A program made the position numbers and the translations under genes. Below, piece by piece: positions 34,569 to 43,841 of a stretch of DNA of 64,000 nt; the first letter of the stretch is position 1, and the number at the start of each line of letters is the position of its first letter. Origin of the DNA: G963667145 sp963676515 [NCBI: Candidatus Cloacimonadota bacterium] (GTDB lineage: Bacteria; Cloacimonadota; Cloacimonadia; G963667145); the NCBI GenBank assembly GCA_963676515.1, contig OY781061.1, positions 186,001 through 250,000 on the forward strand, given 5' to 3'. The notes beneath the pieces were generated by a model, which saw nothing but the letters and a program-made list of their open reading frames with translations, did no database searches and had not been told where the DNA came from.

Positions 34569-34577
34569 CCCCCCCCC
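34569..34577 (+). repeat. Homopolymeric C tract upstream of rsgA
   Basis: Nine consecutive C, 19 nt before the rsgA ATG, conspicuous in A+T-rich surroundings. Such runs can slip and alter expression. Confidence 0.6.
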
Positions 34578-34596
34578 ACAAGAGAAAAAAAATAAA

Positions 34597-35658
34597 ATGA
34601 AACTAGAAGATTTAGGATATAACGAGAATATAGAGCGATTGAGGCTGGAGAACAACCTTGCACGCGGTGAGATGGGCAGAGTTATCTCTGAGCATAAGAA
34701 AATCTATATCGTGAAAACCGAGTCTGGAGAGTTTGAAGCCAAGATAACTGGTAGTTTGCGTTTCTCTGCCAAGAGTCGCCAAGATTTCCCTGCCGTCGGT
34801 GATTGGGTAACATTAACGACTTCTCAGAGCGATTCTGCGATTATAAATAAAATACTACCCCGCTTCTCGACCCTTTCAAGGCAAGCGGTTGGCAAATTTG
34901 GTAAGATACAGATAATCGCAACAAATATTGATTTTGCCCTCTTGGTGCAAGCAGTCGATGGAGATTTTAATGTCAATCGTCTGGAAAGGTATCTGAATAT
35001 CTGCTATTCGTCCAAAGTGAGTCCAATGATTGTGCTGACCAAGACAGATTTGATAGGCGATGCGGTGAAAGCCGAAATCATAGAAAGCATAGAGCGAAGG
35101 ATTAAAAACATCGCAATTTTTGCTATCAGCAATGAAACACAAGATGGATACGAAGCCTTAAAGCAAACGCTCAAAAAAGGCAAGACTTTCTGTATGCTGG
35201 GTTCTTCTGGAGTGGGGAAATCCACTTTGCTAAACAATCTTTCCCAAAAAACGGTAATGAAGACAAATGAAATTAGCCAAAGTAGCAACAAAGGCACACA
35301 CACCACAAGCCACAGAGAGCTAATCGTGCTGGAAAGCGGTGTAATCCTTATCGATAATCCGGGTCTGCGAGAAGTGGGCATTACAGATGCGAGCGACGGA
35401 TTAGAAAGCACATTCGAGACGATTCTCAGCCTTTCTCGGAATTGTAAATTCAAAAATTGCACTCATACCCACGAAGCGGGTTGCTCTGTGCTGGAAGCTA
35501 TCAAAAAAGAGAAGATAGACAGAGTTTCATTTGAAAACTACCTGAAGATAAAAAAAGAGAAAATCGCTTTTGCCTCATCTGTTTTTGAGAAACGCAGAAA
35601 GAGTAAAAATTTTGGGAAATTGACAAAAAATTACAAAAAAAGAAGCCCACAAAAGTAA
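34597..35658 (+). CDS. rsgA: Ribosome small subunit-dependent GTPase A
   Basis: 353-aa circularly permuted GTPase that checks late 30S maturation. OB fold first (residues 25-90), then the permuted G motifs: TKTD (148-151) precedes GSSGVGKS (202-209) and DNPG (253-256). The C-terminal zinc knuckle is C283, C288, H290, C296. Motifs are complete. It carries an N-terminal extension (about 25 residues) seen in some relatives. Ribosome site is A-rich rather than GGAG. It borders the accessory island on the right. Confidence 0.95.
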   Translation: MKLEDLGYNENIERLRLENNLARGEMGRVISEHKKIYIVKTESGEFEAKITGSLRFSAKSRQDFPAVGDWVTLTTSQSDSAIINKILPRFSTLSRQAVGKFGKIQIIATNIDFALLVQAVDGDFNVNRLERYLNICYSSKVSPMIVLTKTDLIGDAVKAEIIESIERRIKNIAIFAISNETQDGYEALKQTLKKGKTFCMLGSSGVGKSTLLNNLSQKTVMKTNEISQSSNKGTHTTSHRELIVLESGVILIDNPGLREVGITDASDGLESTFETILSLSRNCKFKNCTHTHEAGCSVLEAIKKEKIDRVSFENYLKIKKEKIAFASSVFEKRRKSKNFGKLTKNYKKRSPQK

Positions 35659-35842
35659 ATACTGAGAGTCTTACAGATTTCTAGAAAATCTTAAAACTTT
35701 CGCTAATTCCCAAATTCGACAAACAGCATTCGCCATATCAGTGCATAACAATCTTGAAACCAGAAAAAAATCTTGACCCAACTTCCCCAAAACCTCTACC
35801 CAAAATTCTGCTAATTTTCGCCTTTTCTTTTGATTATATCTA

Positions 35843-35848
35843 TTGACA
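35843..35848 (+). promoter_or_regulatory. TTGACA box upstream of gap
   Basis: TTGACA, 60 nt before the ATG of gap; no TATAAT-like -10 at the expected distance. Confidence 0.4.
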
Positions 35849-35908
35849 CAAATTTCCTCTCTTTCTCTTTTGTTTTCAAAATAACTTGTTTAAAAGGATG
35901 AATCTAAG

Positions 35909-36916
35909 ATGAAAATAGCAATCAACGGATTTGGAAGAATAGGCAGAGCCGTAGCCAAAGTGGCTACCGAAAAAGGGATAGATATCGTGGCTATCAACGA
36001 CCTGGCTGATGCCAAAACTTTAGCCCATTTACTCAAATATGACTCAACTTATGGAAATTCCCCTGTAAAGGTGGAAGCTAAAGAAAATTCTATCGTAGTA
36101 GGCGGTAAGGAGATCAAAGTCTTTGCCGAGAGGAATATTTCCAATTTACCTTGGGCAAAACTGGGCGTAGATGTCGCCATAGAGTCTACTGGCATATTTA
36201 GACTCGCCAGAAGCGAAAAAGGTGGCTATCTGGATCATATCGATGCTGGTGCGAAGAGAGTAATCTTGACAGTTCCAGCCAAAGATGAGATAGACCAAAC
36301 CATTGTCTTGGGTGTCAACTCTGATGCTTTGGATGTAGCGAAGTTAAGCTTCTCCAACGCATCCTGCACAACCAACTGTCTGGCTCCTGTTGCCAAGATT
36401 ATCGAAGAGAACTATGGCATAGAGAAAGCTTTTATGACCACCATCCACGCTTACACATCCGACCAAGTGCTCATCGACCGCCCTCACTCTGACTTGCGTA
36501 GAGCCAGAGCCGCTGGCAGATCTATCATCCCTACCACTACTGGGGCGACTGTTGCCGTGGAGAAGGTAATCCCCTCGCTCAAGGGCAAGCTGGATGGTTG
36601 CTCAATGAGAGTGCCTGTCATTACTGGATCGTTGGTCGATTTCACTGTTAAGCTCAAAAAAGGAACGACCGTAGAGAAAATAAACCAAGCAGTCAAAAAA
36701 GCTGCCGAGGGTTCTTTGCAAGGAATATTGGAATACACCGAAGATAAGATCGTTTCTGTGGACATCATCCAAAACACACACTCCTGCATCTTCGATGCCG
36801 ACTCAACTCAGATGATTGGCGACGATTTTGCCAAACTTATCATCTGGTACGATAACGAATGGGGTTATTCCAACAGAGTCGTAGAGCTGGCAGAGAAGAT
36901 AGGTAAATCGTTATAA
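35909..36916 (+). CDS. gap: Glyceraldehyde-3-phosphate dehydrogenase, NAD type
   Basis: 335-aa phosphorylating GAPDH. NAD-binding INGFGRIGR at 4-12, catalytic C153 in SNASCTTNCLAP, H180 in TTIHAYTSDQ, and WYDNEWGYSNRV near the C-terminus. NDLADA at 30-35 is typical of NAD specificity. Length fits. AAAAGGATG lies upstream. Followed by ffh after 19 nt. With the two PFKs and ackA it completes a fermentative sugar theme. Confidence 0.97.
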   Translation: MKIAINGFGRIGRAVAKVATEKGIDIVAINDLADAKTLAHLLKYDSTYGNSPVKVEAKENSIVVGGKEIKVFAERNISNLPWAKLGVDVAIESTGIFRLARSEKGGYLDHIDAGAKRVILTVPAKDEIDQTIVLGVNSDALDVAKLSFSNASCTTNCLAPVAKIIEENYGIEKAFMTTIHAYTSDQVLIDRPHSDLRRARAAGRSIIPTTTGATVAVEKVIPSLKGKLDGCSMRVPVITGSLVDFTVKLKKGTTVEKINQAVKKAAEGSLQGILEYTEDKIVSVDIIQNTHSCIFDADSTQMIGDDFAKLIIWYDNEWGYSNRVVELAEKIGKSL

Positions 36917-36935
36917 AAAACAAAGGCTAGAGTTT

Positions 36936-38294
36936 ATGTTCGACAATCTCTCCGATAAGTTCCAAGCAATTTTCAAGACTATCAAAGGTAAAGCTGTGCT
37001 TAAAGAGAGTAATATCCAAGATGCTCTCAAGCAGGTTCGCTTGGCTCTGCTAGAGGCGGATGTAAACTTCAAGATTGTAAAAAATTTCGTCCAAGAGATA
37101 GAAAATGTTGCCCTCGGTGAGAAGGTGCTCAAGAGCTTAAATCCTAGTCAGCAAGTGATAAAGATTGTCAAAGAGCAACTAACAAAGCTGATGGGCGAAA
37201 GCGAATTTCAACCAAATCTGCCCAACAACAAGATAAATAAGGTTATGTTTGTCGGTCTGCAAGGCTCTGGGAAAACTACCTCTTGTGCCAAGTTTGCCAA
37301 TTTCGCTCGCAAGGAGTACAAGCTCGACCCTCTGCTGGTGGCTTGCGATATCTATCGCCCTGCTGCCATCGAGCAACTGGAAACGCTTGGTAAACAAATT
37401 GGCATCCCTGTAGAAAATCAAGGCAAAACAGATCCTGTCAAAATATGCAAATCTGCGATCAAAAGGGCGGAAAAAGAGAAAAAGAATTTGCTGATCATCG
37501 ACACCGCAGGGCGGTTACACCTCGACGATGAACTGATGACAGAACTATCAACACTCAAAAAAAAGATTAAGCCCGACTATATTTTTTTCGTTGCCGATGC
37601 GATGACAGGACAAGACGCCATCAACTCTGCAAAAGGTTTTGCCGAGAAGGTGGGCATCGACGCTTCTATCCTCACCAAGCTGGATTCTGATGCTCGTGGC
37701 GGTGCGGCTTTGTCTATCAGAGCTGTGTCCCAAAAGCCGATTGCTTTTTGCGGTGTAGGCGAAAAGATTTCCGATTTAGAGAAATTTTACCCCGACAGAA
37801 TGGCTTCCCGCATCTTGGGGATGGGCGATATCCTGAGCTTCATCGAAAAAGCGGAAGAGAACATCGACCAAGAAGAGGCGGAAAAAACAGCAAAAAAAAT
37901 GCTCAAAAATCAGTTCACGCTGGAAGATTTTTTGGCACAACTGAAGAAAATCCAAAAGATGGGCTCTCTCTCATCAATGCTAAAGATGATTCCCGGTGTT
38001 AACTCCTCCATGCTTAATTCTGCCGATTTGAGTCCCAAGAAATTCAAGAGAACTGAAGCTATCATCACCTCCATGACTCTGGCAGAACGCCAAAGAGCTA
38101 AAATTATCGATGGACAAAGGCGGAAAAGAATCGCCAAAGGTAGCGGTAGCTCTGTGCAAGAGGTCAATACCCTTTTGCGACAATTTGAGCAAATGAAGAA
38201 GATGATGAAGCAGTTCAGCAATCCCAGAAATAGGAAAAATATGTTAAAAAATATGGGCAACATGAAAGGTCTTCCTAGCAATTTAAGTATTTGA
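36936..38294 (+). CDS. ffh: Signal recognition particle protein Ffh
   Basis: 452-aa SRP54 homologue: N domain (1-90), G domain with GLQGSGKTT near residue 107 and DTAGRL, TKLDSDARGG, then the methionine-rich M domain (330-430; SLSSMLKMIPG, MKKMMKQF). It targets nascent membrane proteins to FtsY. AAGG upstream. The stop overlaps the ATG of the TPR gene as TGATG. Confidence 0.97.
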   Translation: MFDNLSDKFQAIFKTIKGKAVLKESNIQDALKQVRLALLEADVNFKIVKNFVQEIENVALGEKVLKSLNPSQQVIKIVKEQLTKLMGESEFQPNLPNNKINKVMFVGLQGSGKTTSCAKFANFARKEYKLDPLLVACDIYRPAAIEQLETLGKQIGIPVENQGKTDPVKICKSAIKRAEKEKKNLLIIDTAGRLHLDDELMTELSTLKKKIKPDYIFFVADAMTGQDAINSAKGFAEKVGIDASILTKLDSDARGGAALSIRAVSQKPIAFCGVGEKISDLEKFYPDRMASRILGMGDILSFIEKAEENIDQEEAEKTAKKMLKNQFTLEDFLAQLKKIQKMGSLSSMLKMIPGVNSSMLNSADLSPKKFKRTEAIITSMTLAERQRAKIIDGQRRKRIAKGSGSSVQEVNTLLRQFEQMKKMMKQFSNPRNRKNMLKNMGNMKGLPSNLSI

Positions 38295-39148
38295 TGCCAA
38301 AGAGAATAAACAATATTATTGCCCAAGCCGCCCAAGCTAGAAAAGGTAATTGGATAAAAGCTCTGAACATTTTGCAAAGTGGACTGCAAGAGTTTGGCGA
38401 TAATCCTCGACTCTTGGAAGCTCTCGGAGATTTATATCTCTCCAAGAATGAGAAAAAAAAAGCTTTGGAATATTATCGCAAAGTAAACAAAGCTGAACCG
38501 GGTAAGGAAAACAATTTGCACAAGCTGGCAAATCTGCATATGCTGGAATTTAACTTTACCGCCGCTAAAAATTATCTAGACCAAATATCAAAACCATCCA
38601 GTGCTTCTGTTTTCAAAAATGCGGTGTGTTGCATACATCTGCAGTTACCAGATCAAGCAAAATTGCTTTTGGAATCGATAAGGGAAGACCCTAGAAATCC
38701 TGAAGCAGTTCTCTATCTACTCAGCGAGCAGTACATCGCTTTGCAAGATTTTGCTAAAGCCAAAAGCTTACTTGACTCTCTAAAAAAAAGATTTCCTGGC
38801 AGTAACAAGGTTACTTTTCTTTACGGATACTATCTATTTCGCCAACACAAGTGGCTAGCAGCCTACGATTACCTGCTCAAAGCCAAAAAGCAAGGTTTCA
38901 ACTATTTGGGAAATATAAAAATCTTGGCTTTGGCAGCATACAAAGTCGGACTATTTTCTCAAGCTATCGAGTACTACAGGAAAGCTCTGCGGTTCTCCCC
39001 TTTCGATGCCTCTATTTTTGAGTATCTAATCAAGATTTACATAGAATTAGGACAACAAGACAAAGCTAAAATTATCGCCAAGAAAATTCCCGTTTTTGTC
39101 CCCAAAAGCAAAAAACTACTGGAACTAATAGAAAAAATAAACAGCTAA
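38294..39148 (+). CDS. TPR-repeat protein coupled to ffh
   Basis: 284-aa protein of about seven TPR-like units (for example LLEALGDLYLSKNEKKKALEYYRKV, LLSEQYIALQDFAKAKSLLDSL, LAAYKVGLFSQAIEYYRKAL). No leader peptide; probably cytoplasmic. Start at 38294 overlaps the ffh stop. Repeat scaffolds of this kind bind partner proteins; the partner is unknown, and a role near SRP is suggested only by the coupling. A terminator follows. Confidence 0.82.
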   Translation: MPKRINNIIAQAAQARKGNWIKALNILQSGLQEFGDNPRLLEALGDLYLSKNEKKKALEYYRKVNKAEPGKENNLHKLANLHMLEFNFTAAKNYLDQISKPSSASVFKNAVCCIHLQLPDQAKLLLESIREDPRNPEAVLYLLSEQYIALQDFAKAKSLLDSLKKRFPGSNKVTFLYGYYLFRQHKWLAAYDYLLKAKKQGFNYLGNIKILALAAYKVGLFSQAIEYYRKALRFSPFDASIFEYLIKIYIELGQQDKAKIIAKKIPVFVPKSKKLLELIEKINS

Positions 39149-39151
39149 ACT

Positions 39152-39195
39152 AAAAAAAGTCACTCGAAAATATTTCCAAGTGACTTTACTTTTTG
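39152..39195. terminator. Bidirectional terminator
   Basis: AAAGTCACT pairs with AGTGACTTT across a 14-nt loop, flanked by A- and T-rich runs. Shared by the ffh-TPR unit and ackA, which converge. Confidence 0.88.
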
Positions 39196-39202
39196 ATTTA
39201 AT

Positions 39203-40405
39203 TTAGTTGGATAAAAGTGCCTCAGTCTCCAAAGCTATCATCAGCTCTTCGTTGGTGGCTATTTTCAAAAGCTTAACTTTAGAATCTTCTGTAGAAAATT
39301 CTAAGACATCTTCAACTCTGGTATTGTTCTTTTTTATATCCACTTTCACACCCAAATATTCCATATCGGCACACACCATCTCCCGCAAGATTGGCATATT
39401 TTCGCCTACTCCTCCAGTAAAAACGATGAAGTCAACTCCGTTCATCGCAGCTGCGTAAGCTCCAATATATTTTTTTATCCGATAGCAATAAACATCGAAA
39501 GCTGTCGCTATTTTTTGGTCGTGCTCATTGATGATTTTTTCTTCTATCTCTCGCATATCGTTGCTGTACTCAGATAATCCTAAAATTCCACCTTTTTTGT
39601 TGAGCACATTTTGCACATCTGCGACACTCATGCCCATATTCTCGATCATAAATAGCGGAATAGCTGGATCTAGGTCACCACTCCTAGTGCCCATCAGCAC
39701 TCCGGCTAACGGCGTGAAACCCATAGAAGTGTCTACAGATTTACCATGATTGATGGCAGTGATAGATGCACCGTTCCCGATATGGCAAGTGATTATTTTC
39801 ATCGACCTTAGCATTCTTCTTTCGTGCTCGGAAACTCTTTCAGCCACAAACTTATGGCTAGTGCCGTGAAATCCGTATTTTCTTATCTTATTTTCTGTAT
39901 AAAATTTCAACGGCAGTCCGTACAGATAAGCTTTTGGGGGCATAGTCTGATGAAAAGCGGTATCGAAAACAGCCACATGCTTTATCCCTGGCAACACTCT
40001 TTCCACAGCTTCGATTCCCATCATATTTGCGGGATTGTGCAAAGGTGCTATCTCAAAACAATTGCGAATAGCTTTCTTGACATCATCATCGATGATTACC
40101 GACTCCGAATAGCTTTCTCCGCCATGCACCACTCGATGTCCCACTCCATCTATTTCGTCCATAGAAGCTATCACACCATGCTCTGCGTGAAGCAAATCTT
40201 TCAAAATAAAATCTATGCCTTTGGCGTGGTCCTCAATCAAAACATTCAAATTTTTCTTGTTATAGGGCTCGCTCTTATAGGAGTAAATTCCCATATTTTC
40301 ACCAATCTTCTCCACCAATCCTTTGGCTAACACATGCCCATCATCGGTATTGATAAATTGAAACTTGATAGAAGAGCTACCACAGTTTAACACGAATATT
40401 TTCAT
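39203..40405 (-). CDS. ackA: Acetate kinase
   Basis: 400-aa acetate kinase interconverting acetate plus ATP and acetyl phosphate. Motifs: NCGSSSIKFQ at the start, VGHRVVHGG, FDTAFHQTMP, HIGNGASITAI, and FTGGVGEN near the end, the ASKHA pattern. GAGAGGA upstream. No pta in the window. It supports ATP generation from acetyl phosphate in fermentation. ndk is 45 nt upstream on the same strand. Confidence 0.97.
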   Translation of the reverse strand: MKIFVLNCGSSSIKFQFINTDDGHVLAKGLVEKIGENMGIYSYKSEPYNKKNLNVLIEDHAKGIDFILKDLLHAEHGVIASMDEIDGVGHRVVHGGESYSESVIIDDDVKKAIRNCFEIAPLHNPANMMGIEAVERVLPGIKHVAVFDTAFHQTMPPKAYLYGLPLKFYTENKIRKYGFHGTSHKFVAERVSEHERRMLRSMKIITCHIGNGASITAINHGKSVDTSMGFTPLAGVLMGTRSGDLDPAIPLFMIENMGMSVADVQNVLNKKGGILGLSEYSNDMREIEEKIINEHDQKIATAFDVYCYRIKKYIGAYAAAMNGVDFIVFTGGVGENMPILREMVCADMEYLGVKVDIKKNNTRVEDVLEFSTEDSKVKLLKIATNEELMIALETEALLSN

Positions 40406-40450
40406 CTTTATATCCTCTCTATTATATATTTATCTTGCTTTTGTAATTTT

Positions 40451-40846
40451 TTAATGAAAAAGAAAATCGATCTCTCTTTGGGCACTGGCTACAGAATCAC
40501 TCGCGTGGACTCCATTTTGGGTTACATTCTGTCCATACAATGCTCTTATGCTGCCATCTTTGGCTGTATCGGGGTTTGTATCGCCTACCAAAATCCTCAG
40601 CTCTTCTATAGCGTTCTCTTTGCTCAACACCACAGCTAGAGTCTTGCCTGAACGCATAAACTTTTCCAAACGAGGGAAAAAATCTTTGCCGATATGCTCA
40701 GCGTAAAATCCAGCCACCGTTTCTTTGTCGAAATTGAGCATCTTCGCAGCCTCTATCACAAATCCAGCGTTCTCTACTATCGTCAAAATTTCACCTATTT
40801 TGTTTATTTTTGTGCAATTAGGTTTGATCATCAGCAAAGTTCTCAT
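40451..40846 (-). CDS. ndk: Nucleoside diphosphate kinase
   Basis: 131-aa NDK exchanging gamma-phosphates between NTPs and NDPs. Start at 40846 (MRTLLMIKPN) because AAGGAG lies upstream and family proteins begin there. The active-site His is in NGVHASDS, which reads HASDS rather than the usual HGSDS. IRALYGQN is the expected preceding motif. Preceded closely by the REC/ATP-grasp gene. Confidence 0.94.
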   Translation of the reverse strand: MRTLLMIKPNCTKINKIGEILTIVENAGFVIEAAKMLNFDKETVAGFYAEHIGKDFFPRLEKFMRSGKTLAVVLSKENAIEELRILVGDTNPDTAKDGSIRALYGQNVTQNGVHASDSVASAQREIDFLFH

Positions 40847-40862
40847 CTTCAGACTCTCCTTC

Positions 40863-43817
40863 TCATTTTTTAGTCTCACACCACACGGCATTATTGCTAT
40901 TACTATCTACCAAAAATTCCAAATCTTGGGGTGAATGTCGATGAATAAAATATTTACCTTTCTCCACGACACTCCATCTTTTCATCTTTTCCCAATTCAA
41001 ATAATCAAAATCCGAACTTTCCTGTAAAGTCAAATAGCAAACATTCGCCGAAATCAGATTATGGAAAAAATGTGTCCCTTGTGATGCTTCTACAACGAAA
41101 TCTTCTTTCCCCAACTCCACGATCACTTTGGCTCTGGATATCTGCCCCCAACTAACTGGTATGCCTAGAAATCTATCTCTTGTCCCCCACCTACCGATGC
41201 CTATCAACACATATTTTCTGTTTTGTTCGACCATCTTTTTGTTAAATCTTTCGATCTCTTCTTGCATCTCCAAGGTCTTTGTGTTGTCAAACTTCTCCAT
41301 ATCCAAGTAAATAACATCGTTCAACCCTGTAAATCGTCCCCCTCCCATACATCTATTCGCCGTTAAGATAGAGTTAGCAAAATCTTCCTTTTCCAATTTA
41401 ATCTGAGTGTTGTTGATCGACAATGGTCTTATTTGTAAAAGATTGAATTTAGCTTTGCAACCAGGATGCTTCTTGTCAAAAACCAAAGCAAACTCTATCT
41501 CTACAGGTGTCGCCATTGCCATTTGCCCTATTCGCAATATATCTGCCAAAATCTCTGCCAAAGGAATATAGTCGTAAATCAAAACATTAGCAAACGAAAT
41601 AACATTGAAGCCATTTTCTGAGAATCCTGGGTCTAACCTTCCGCTTTGCAAATCTTGCGTAGAGACCACCAATTTGTATCCTGCGTTATTTCTCGCCTCT
41701 TTTTTGTCCAACTCTACCAAAGTGCAAATTTCATCTGAAAAATCAAACAATTTTTCTTTGAGATTCAAAGATATAAACGAGTCTTGGCTATTTTTTATCA
41801 CTTGTTCTACATCCAAGGCGTTTATTTTGGGATAATTTGGGCAAACTCGGACATTTTGCTGACCACGCACTGCCATCTCGCCCAAACCAAACACAAGCTC
41901 AGCTACACCATCGCTAGATTCCATCGGACCTGTAGGATAAAAATTATAAGACTGTGCCACACCAGCTATATGAGGGAAAAAATAATCTCCCTCTTGACTG
42001 CCCACTATTTGCTGGATAATCACTGCCATCTTCTCTTCGCCAATATTGAAATTCAGTCCTTCTATATAGCTTCTGGCCTCTTTTTTGAAAACCGATGCGT
42101 AAACCATCTTAATAGCATTGACAAGATTCGCAAATCGCATCTCTATATCTTCACTAGAGTTGGGCAACATATAGGTGCTATAAATCCCCGCAAAGGGATG
42201 AAACTCAGAGTCTTCCAACATCCCCGAAGAACGAACTGCCAGAGGTTTATCAAAATAACGCAGCAGATTCCGCAGGTTTTTTTTTAAATTTTTACTGAGT
42301 TTACCTTTTTTGAAAATCTCCCCTATTTGCGTGTAGGTGTAACTTTGTTCACTGTCAAAATCTATAGTTTGCAAAAATTCGTCGTACTCGTCTGTACCAA
42401 TCAAGAAAGTACGCGGAATCATTATCTCTACGCTTTCGTATTTGTTCTCGTATTCTAAAGTGGTTAAAAGAGCACTCAGAAAAGCAAGCCCTCTGCCTTT
42501 ACCTCCAACGGAGCCTCTAGCTAGAGAGTGAATTACCATCTTATCGTAAATGCCAAACACAGAAAAAGGGATAATCTTACCCCTGCTCATCTCTTGCCTT
42601 TGTTTGTGAAAAATAGCTGTCAAACCTTGCCTAATAATAGCTAAAGGTTCAACTTCGGAGCGTTTGATAAGTTCAGGCAAGTCCTTTACGATATCAATAT
42701 ATCCATGAGTCAAAAGCCAAGAAACGAAATAGCGTCTTTTTAGATTGTGCAAAAACTCTTCGTCTGGCAAAGCGGCAAAAATCCTCTGCACCTTGGAAAT
42801 TTTCTTGACACAGACTGTCCGCTTACCTTGCAAATCCATAAAAGCAAAGTTGCCAAAACCCAACCTGTCATCCATAAACTCTCTAAACTCTTTGAATAAA
42901 TTTTTGGTGATAGCTTTATGGATAAACTTGATTCCCAGTTCATCGGCATATCGCTTATTCGACTTGTCGGAGGAAAGCAGTAGCACAGGAATAGTGCTTT
43001 CAGCTTTCACAGCTTTTGCTAGCTCCACTCCAGCCAAGTCGCAAAGTTTTCCGTCTTTGGGGTATCTGATATCACTGATAATCGACAACACATTATCTTT
43101 ATATTTTTGGAAATATTTAATCGCTTCTTCGTATGTGTGCACCAAGATAACTTTTGGGCGAACCCGCATCCGATACCTTTTTGCCATATCTGATATCTCG
43201 TCATCTATCAGCTCTTGAGTCTGTTGTACGATTTTGGAATAGAGTATCGAGAGGAAATTTGAATAGAAGTTGATGGAGTCTTCCACAAAAATAATTACTC
43301 TGACTTGTGCCGTCTGCATATCGGCGGCAATGTTTTTTTTGTCTTCGACACTTTTGATCATCGCCAAGAAGAGTCTGGTCTCGCCACTCCACAGAAACAC
43401 ATCGTCTATGCCACCCAAATCTTTCCGATCCTCTATCTGCGGAACATCGGCGTTGGAATTGAGCAAGAGTAGCACTGAAATATCTGGCTGAATCTCTTTG
43501 ATTTTTTGGGAAAGCTCAAATGGAGATAACTCATCTACACGCATCATCAGTACTACCAGTTGATAGGAACCGCTCCGAACAGCATCCAGAGCCTCTTCGC
43601 TCCCCGAGACTGTATCCACTCTAGGAGAAGTGCTGAGATTCAAATGCCGATACTCACCGTGGATTTTTTCAGCCAACCGTCCATCTTGTTCAAAGATAAA
43701 AGCGTCGTAAAAAGAGGAAACGAAAAGAATGCTTTTCACTTTATTGGGCATCAACTCATGAAAACTGTGCTCAATATACTTATACTTGTTGTAATAATTT
43801 TTCAGATTAACCAACAA
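40863..43817 (-). CDS. REC-like domains fused to PEP-synthase-type ATP-grasp domain
   Basis: 984-aa protein. An N-terminal receiver-like domain (about 28-150) lacks the phosphoacceptor Asp (VVLMMRVDELS). A second receiver (about 170-320) retains it in IISDIRYP with SS and IHK partners. Then a PPDK/PEP-synthase N-terminal ATP-grasp: GSVGGKGRGLAFL, AVRSSGMLEDSEFHPFAG, LLQIRPL. There is no His-swivel or PEP-binding barrel as in true PEP synthase; the C-terminal 130 residues (GIGRWGTRDRF, EASQGTHFFHNL) are distinct. Similar proteins occur in FCB bacteria as 'PEP/pyruvate-binding' without known function. TTG start with GGGGG upstream; the exact N-terminus is uncertain. Confidence 0.82.
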   Translation of the reverse strand: MLVNLKNYYNKYKYIEHSFHELMPNKVKSILFVSSFYDAFIFEQDGRLAEKIHGEYRHLNLSTSPRVDTVSGSEEALDAVRSGSYQLVVLMMRVDELSPFELSQKIKEIQPDISVLLLLNSNADVPQIEDRKDLGGIDDVFLWSGETRLFLAMIKSVEDKKNIAADMQTAQVRVIIFVEDSINFYSNFLSILYSKIVQQTQELIDDEISDMAKRYRMRVRPKVILVHTYEEAIKYFQKYKDNVLSIISDIRYPKDGKLCDLAGVELAKAVKAESTIPVLLLSSDKSNKRYADELGIKFIHKAITKNLFKEFREFMDDRLGFGNFAFMDLQGKRTVCVKKISKVQRIFAALPDEEFLHNLKRRYFVSWLLTHGYIDIVKDLPELIKRSEVEPLAIIRQGLTAIFHKQRQEMSRGKIIPFSVFGIYDKMVIHSLARGSVGGKGRGLAFLSALLTTLEYENKYESVEIMIPRTFLIGTDEYDEFLQTIDFDSEQSYTYTQIGEIFKKGKLSKNLKKNLRNLLRYFDKPLAVRSSGMLEDSEFHPFAGIYSTYMLPNSSEDIEMRFANLVNAIKMVYASVFKKEARSYIEGLNFNIGEEKMAVIIQQIVGSQEGDYFFPHIAGVAQSYNFYPTGPMESSDGVAELVFGLGEMAVRGQQNVRVCPNYPKINALDVEQVIKNSQDSFISLNLKEKLFDFSDEICTLVELDKKEARNNAGYKLVVSTQDLQSGRLDPGFSENGFNVISFANVLIYDYIPLAEILADILRIGQMAMATPVEIEFALVFDKKHPGCKAKFNLLQIRPLSINNTQIKLEKEDFANSILTANRCMGGGRFTGLNDVIYLDMEKFDNTKTLEMQEEIERFNKKMVEQNRKYVLIGIGRWGTRDRFLGIPVSWGQISRAKVIVELGKEDFVVEASQGTHFFHNLISANVCYLTLQESSDFDYLNWEKMKRWSVVEKGKYFIHRHSPQDLEFLVDSNSNNAVWCETKK

Positions 43818-43841
43818 GCACCCCCTTTATTTAGGAAAAGA

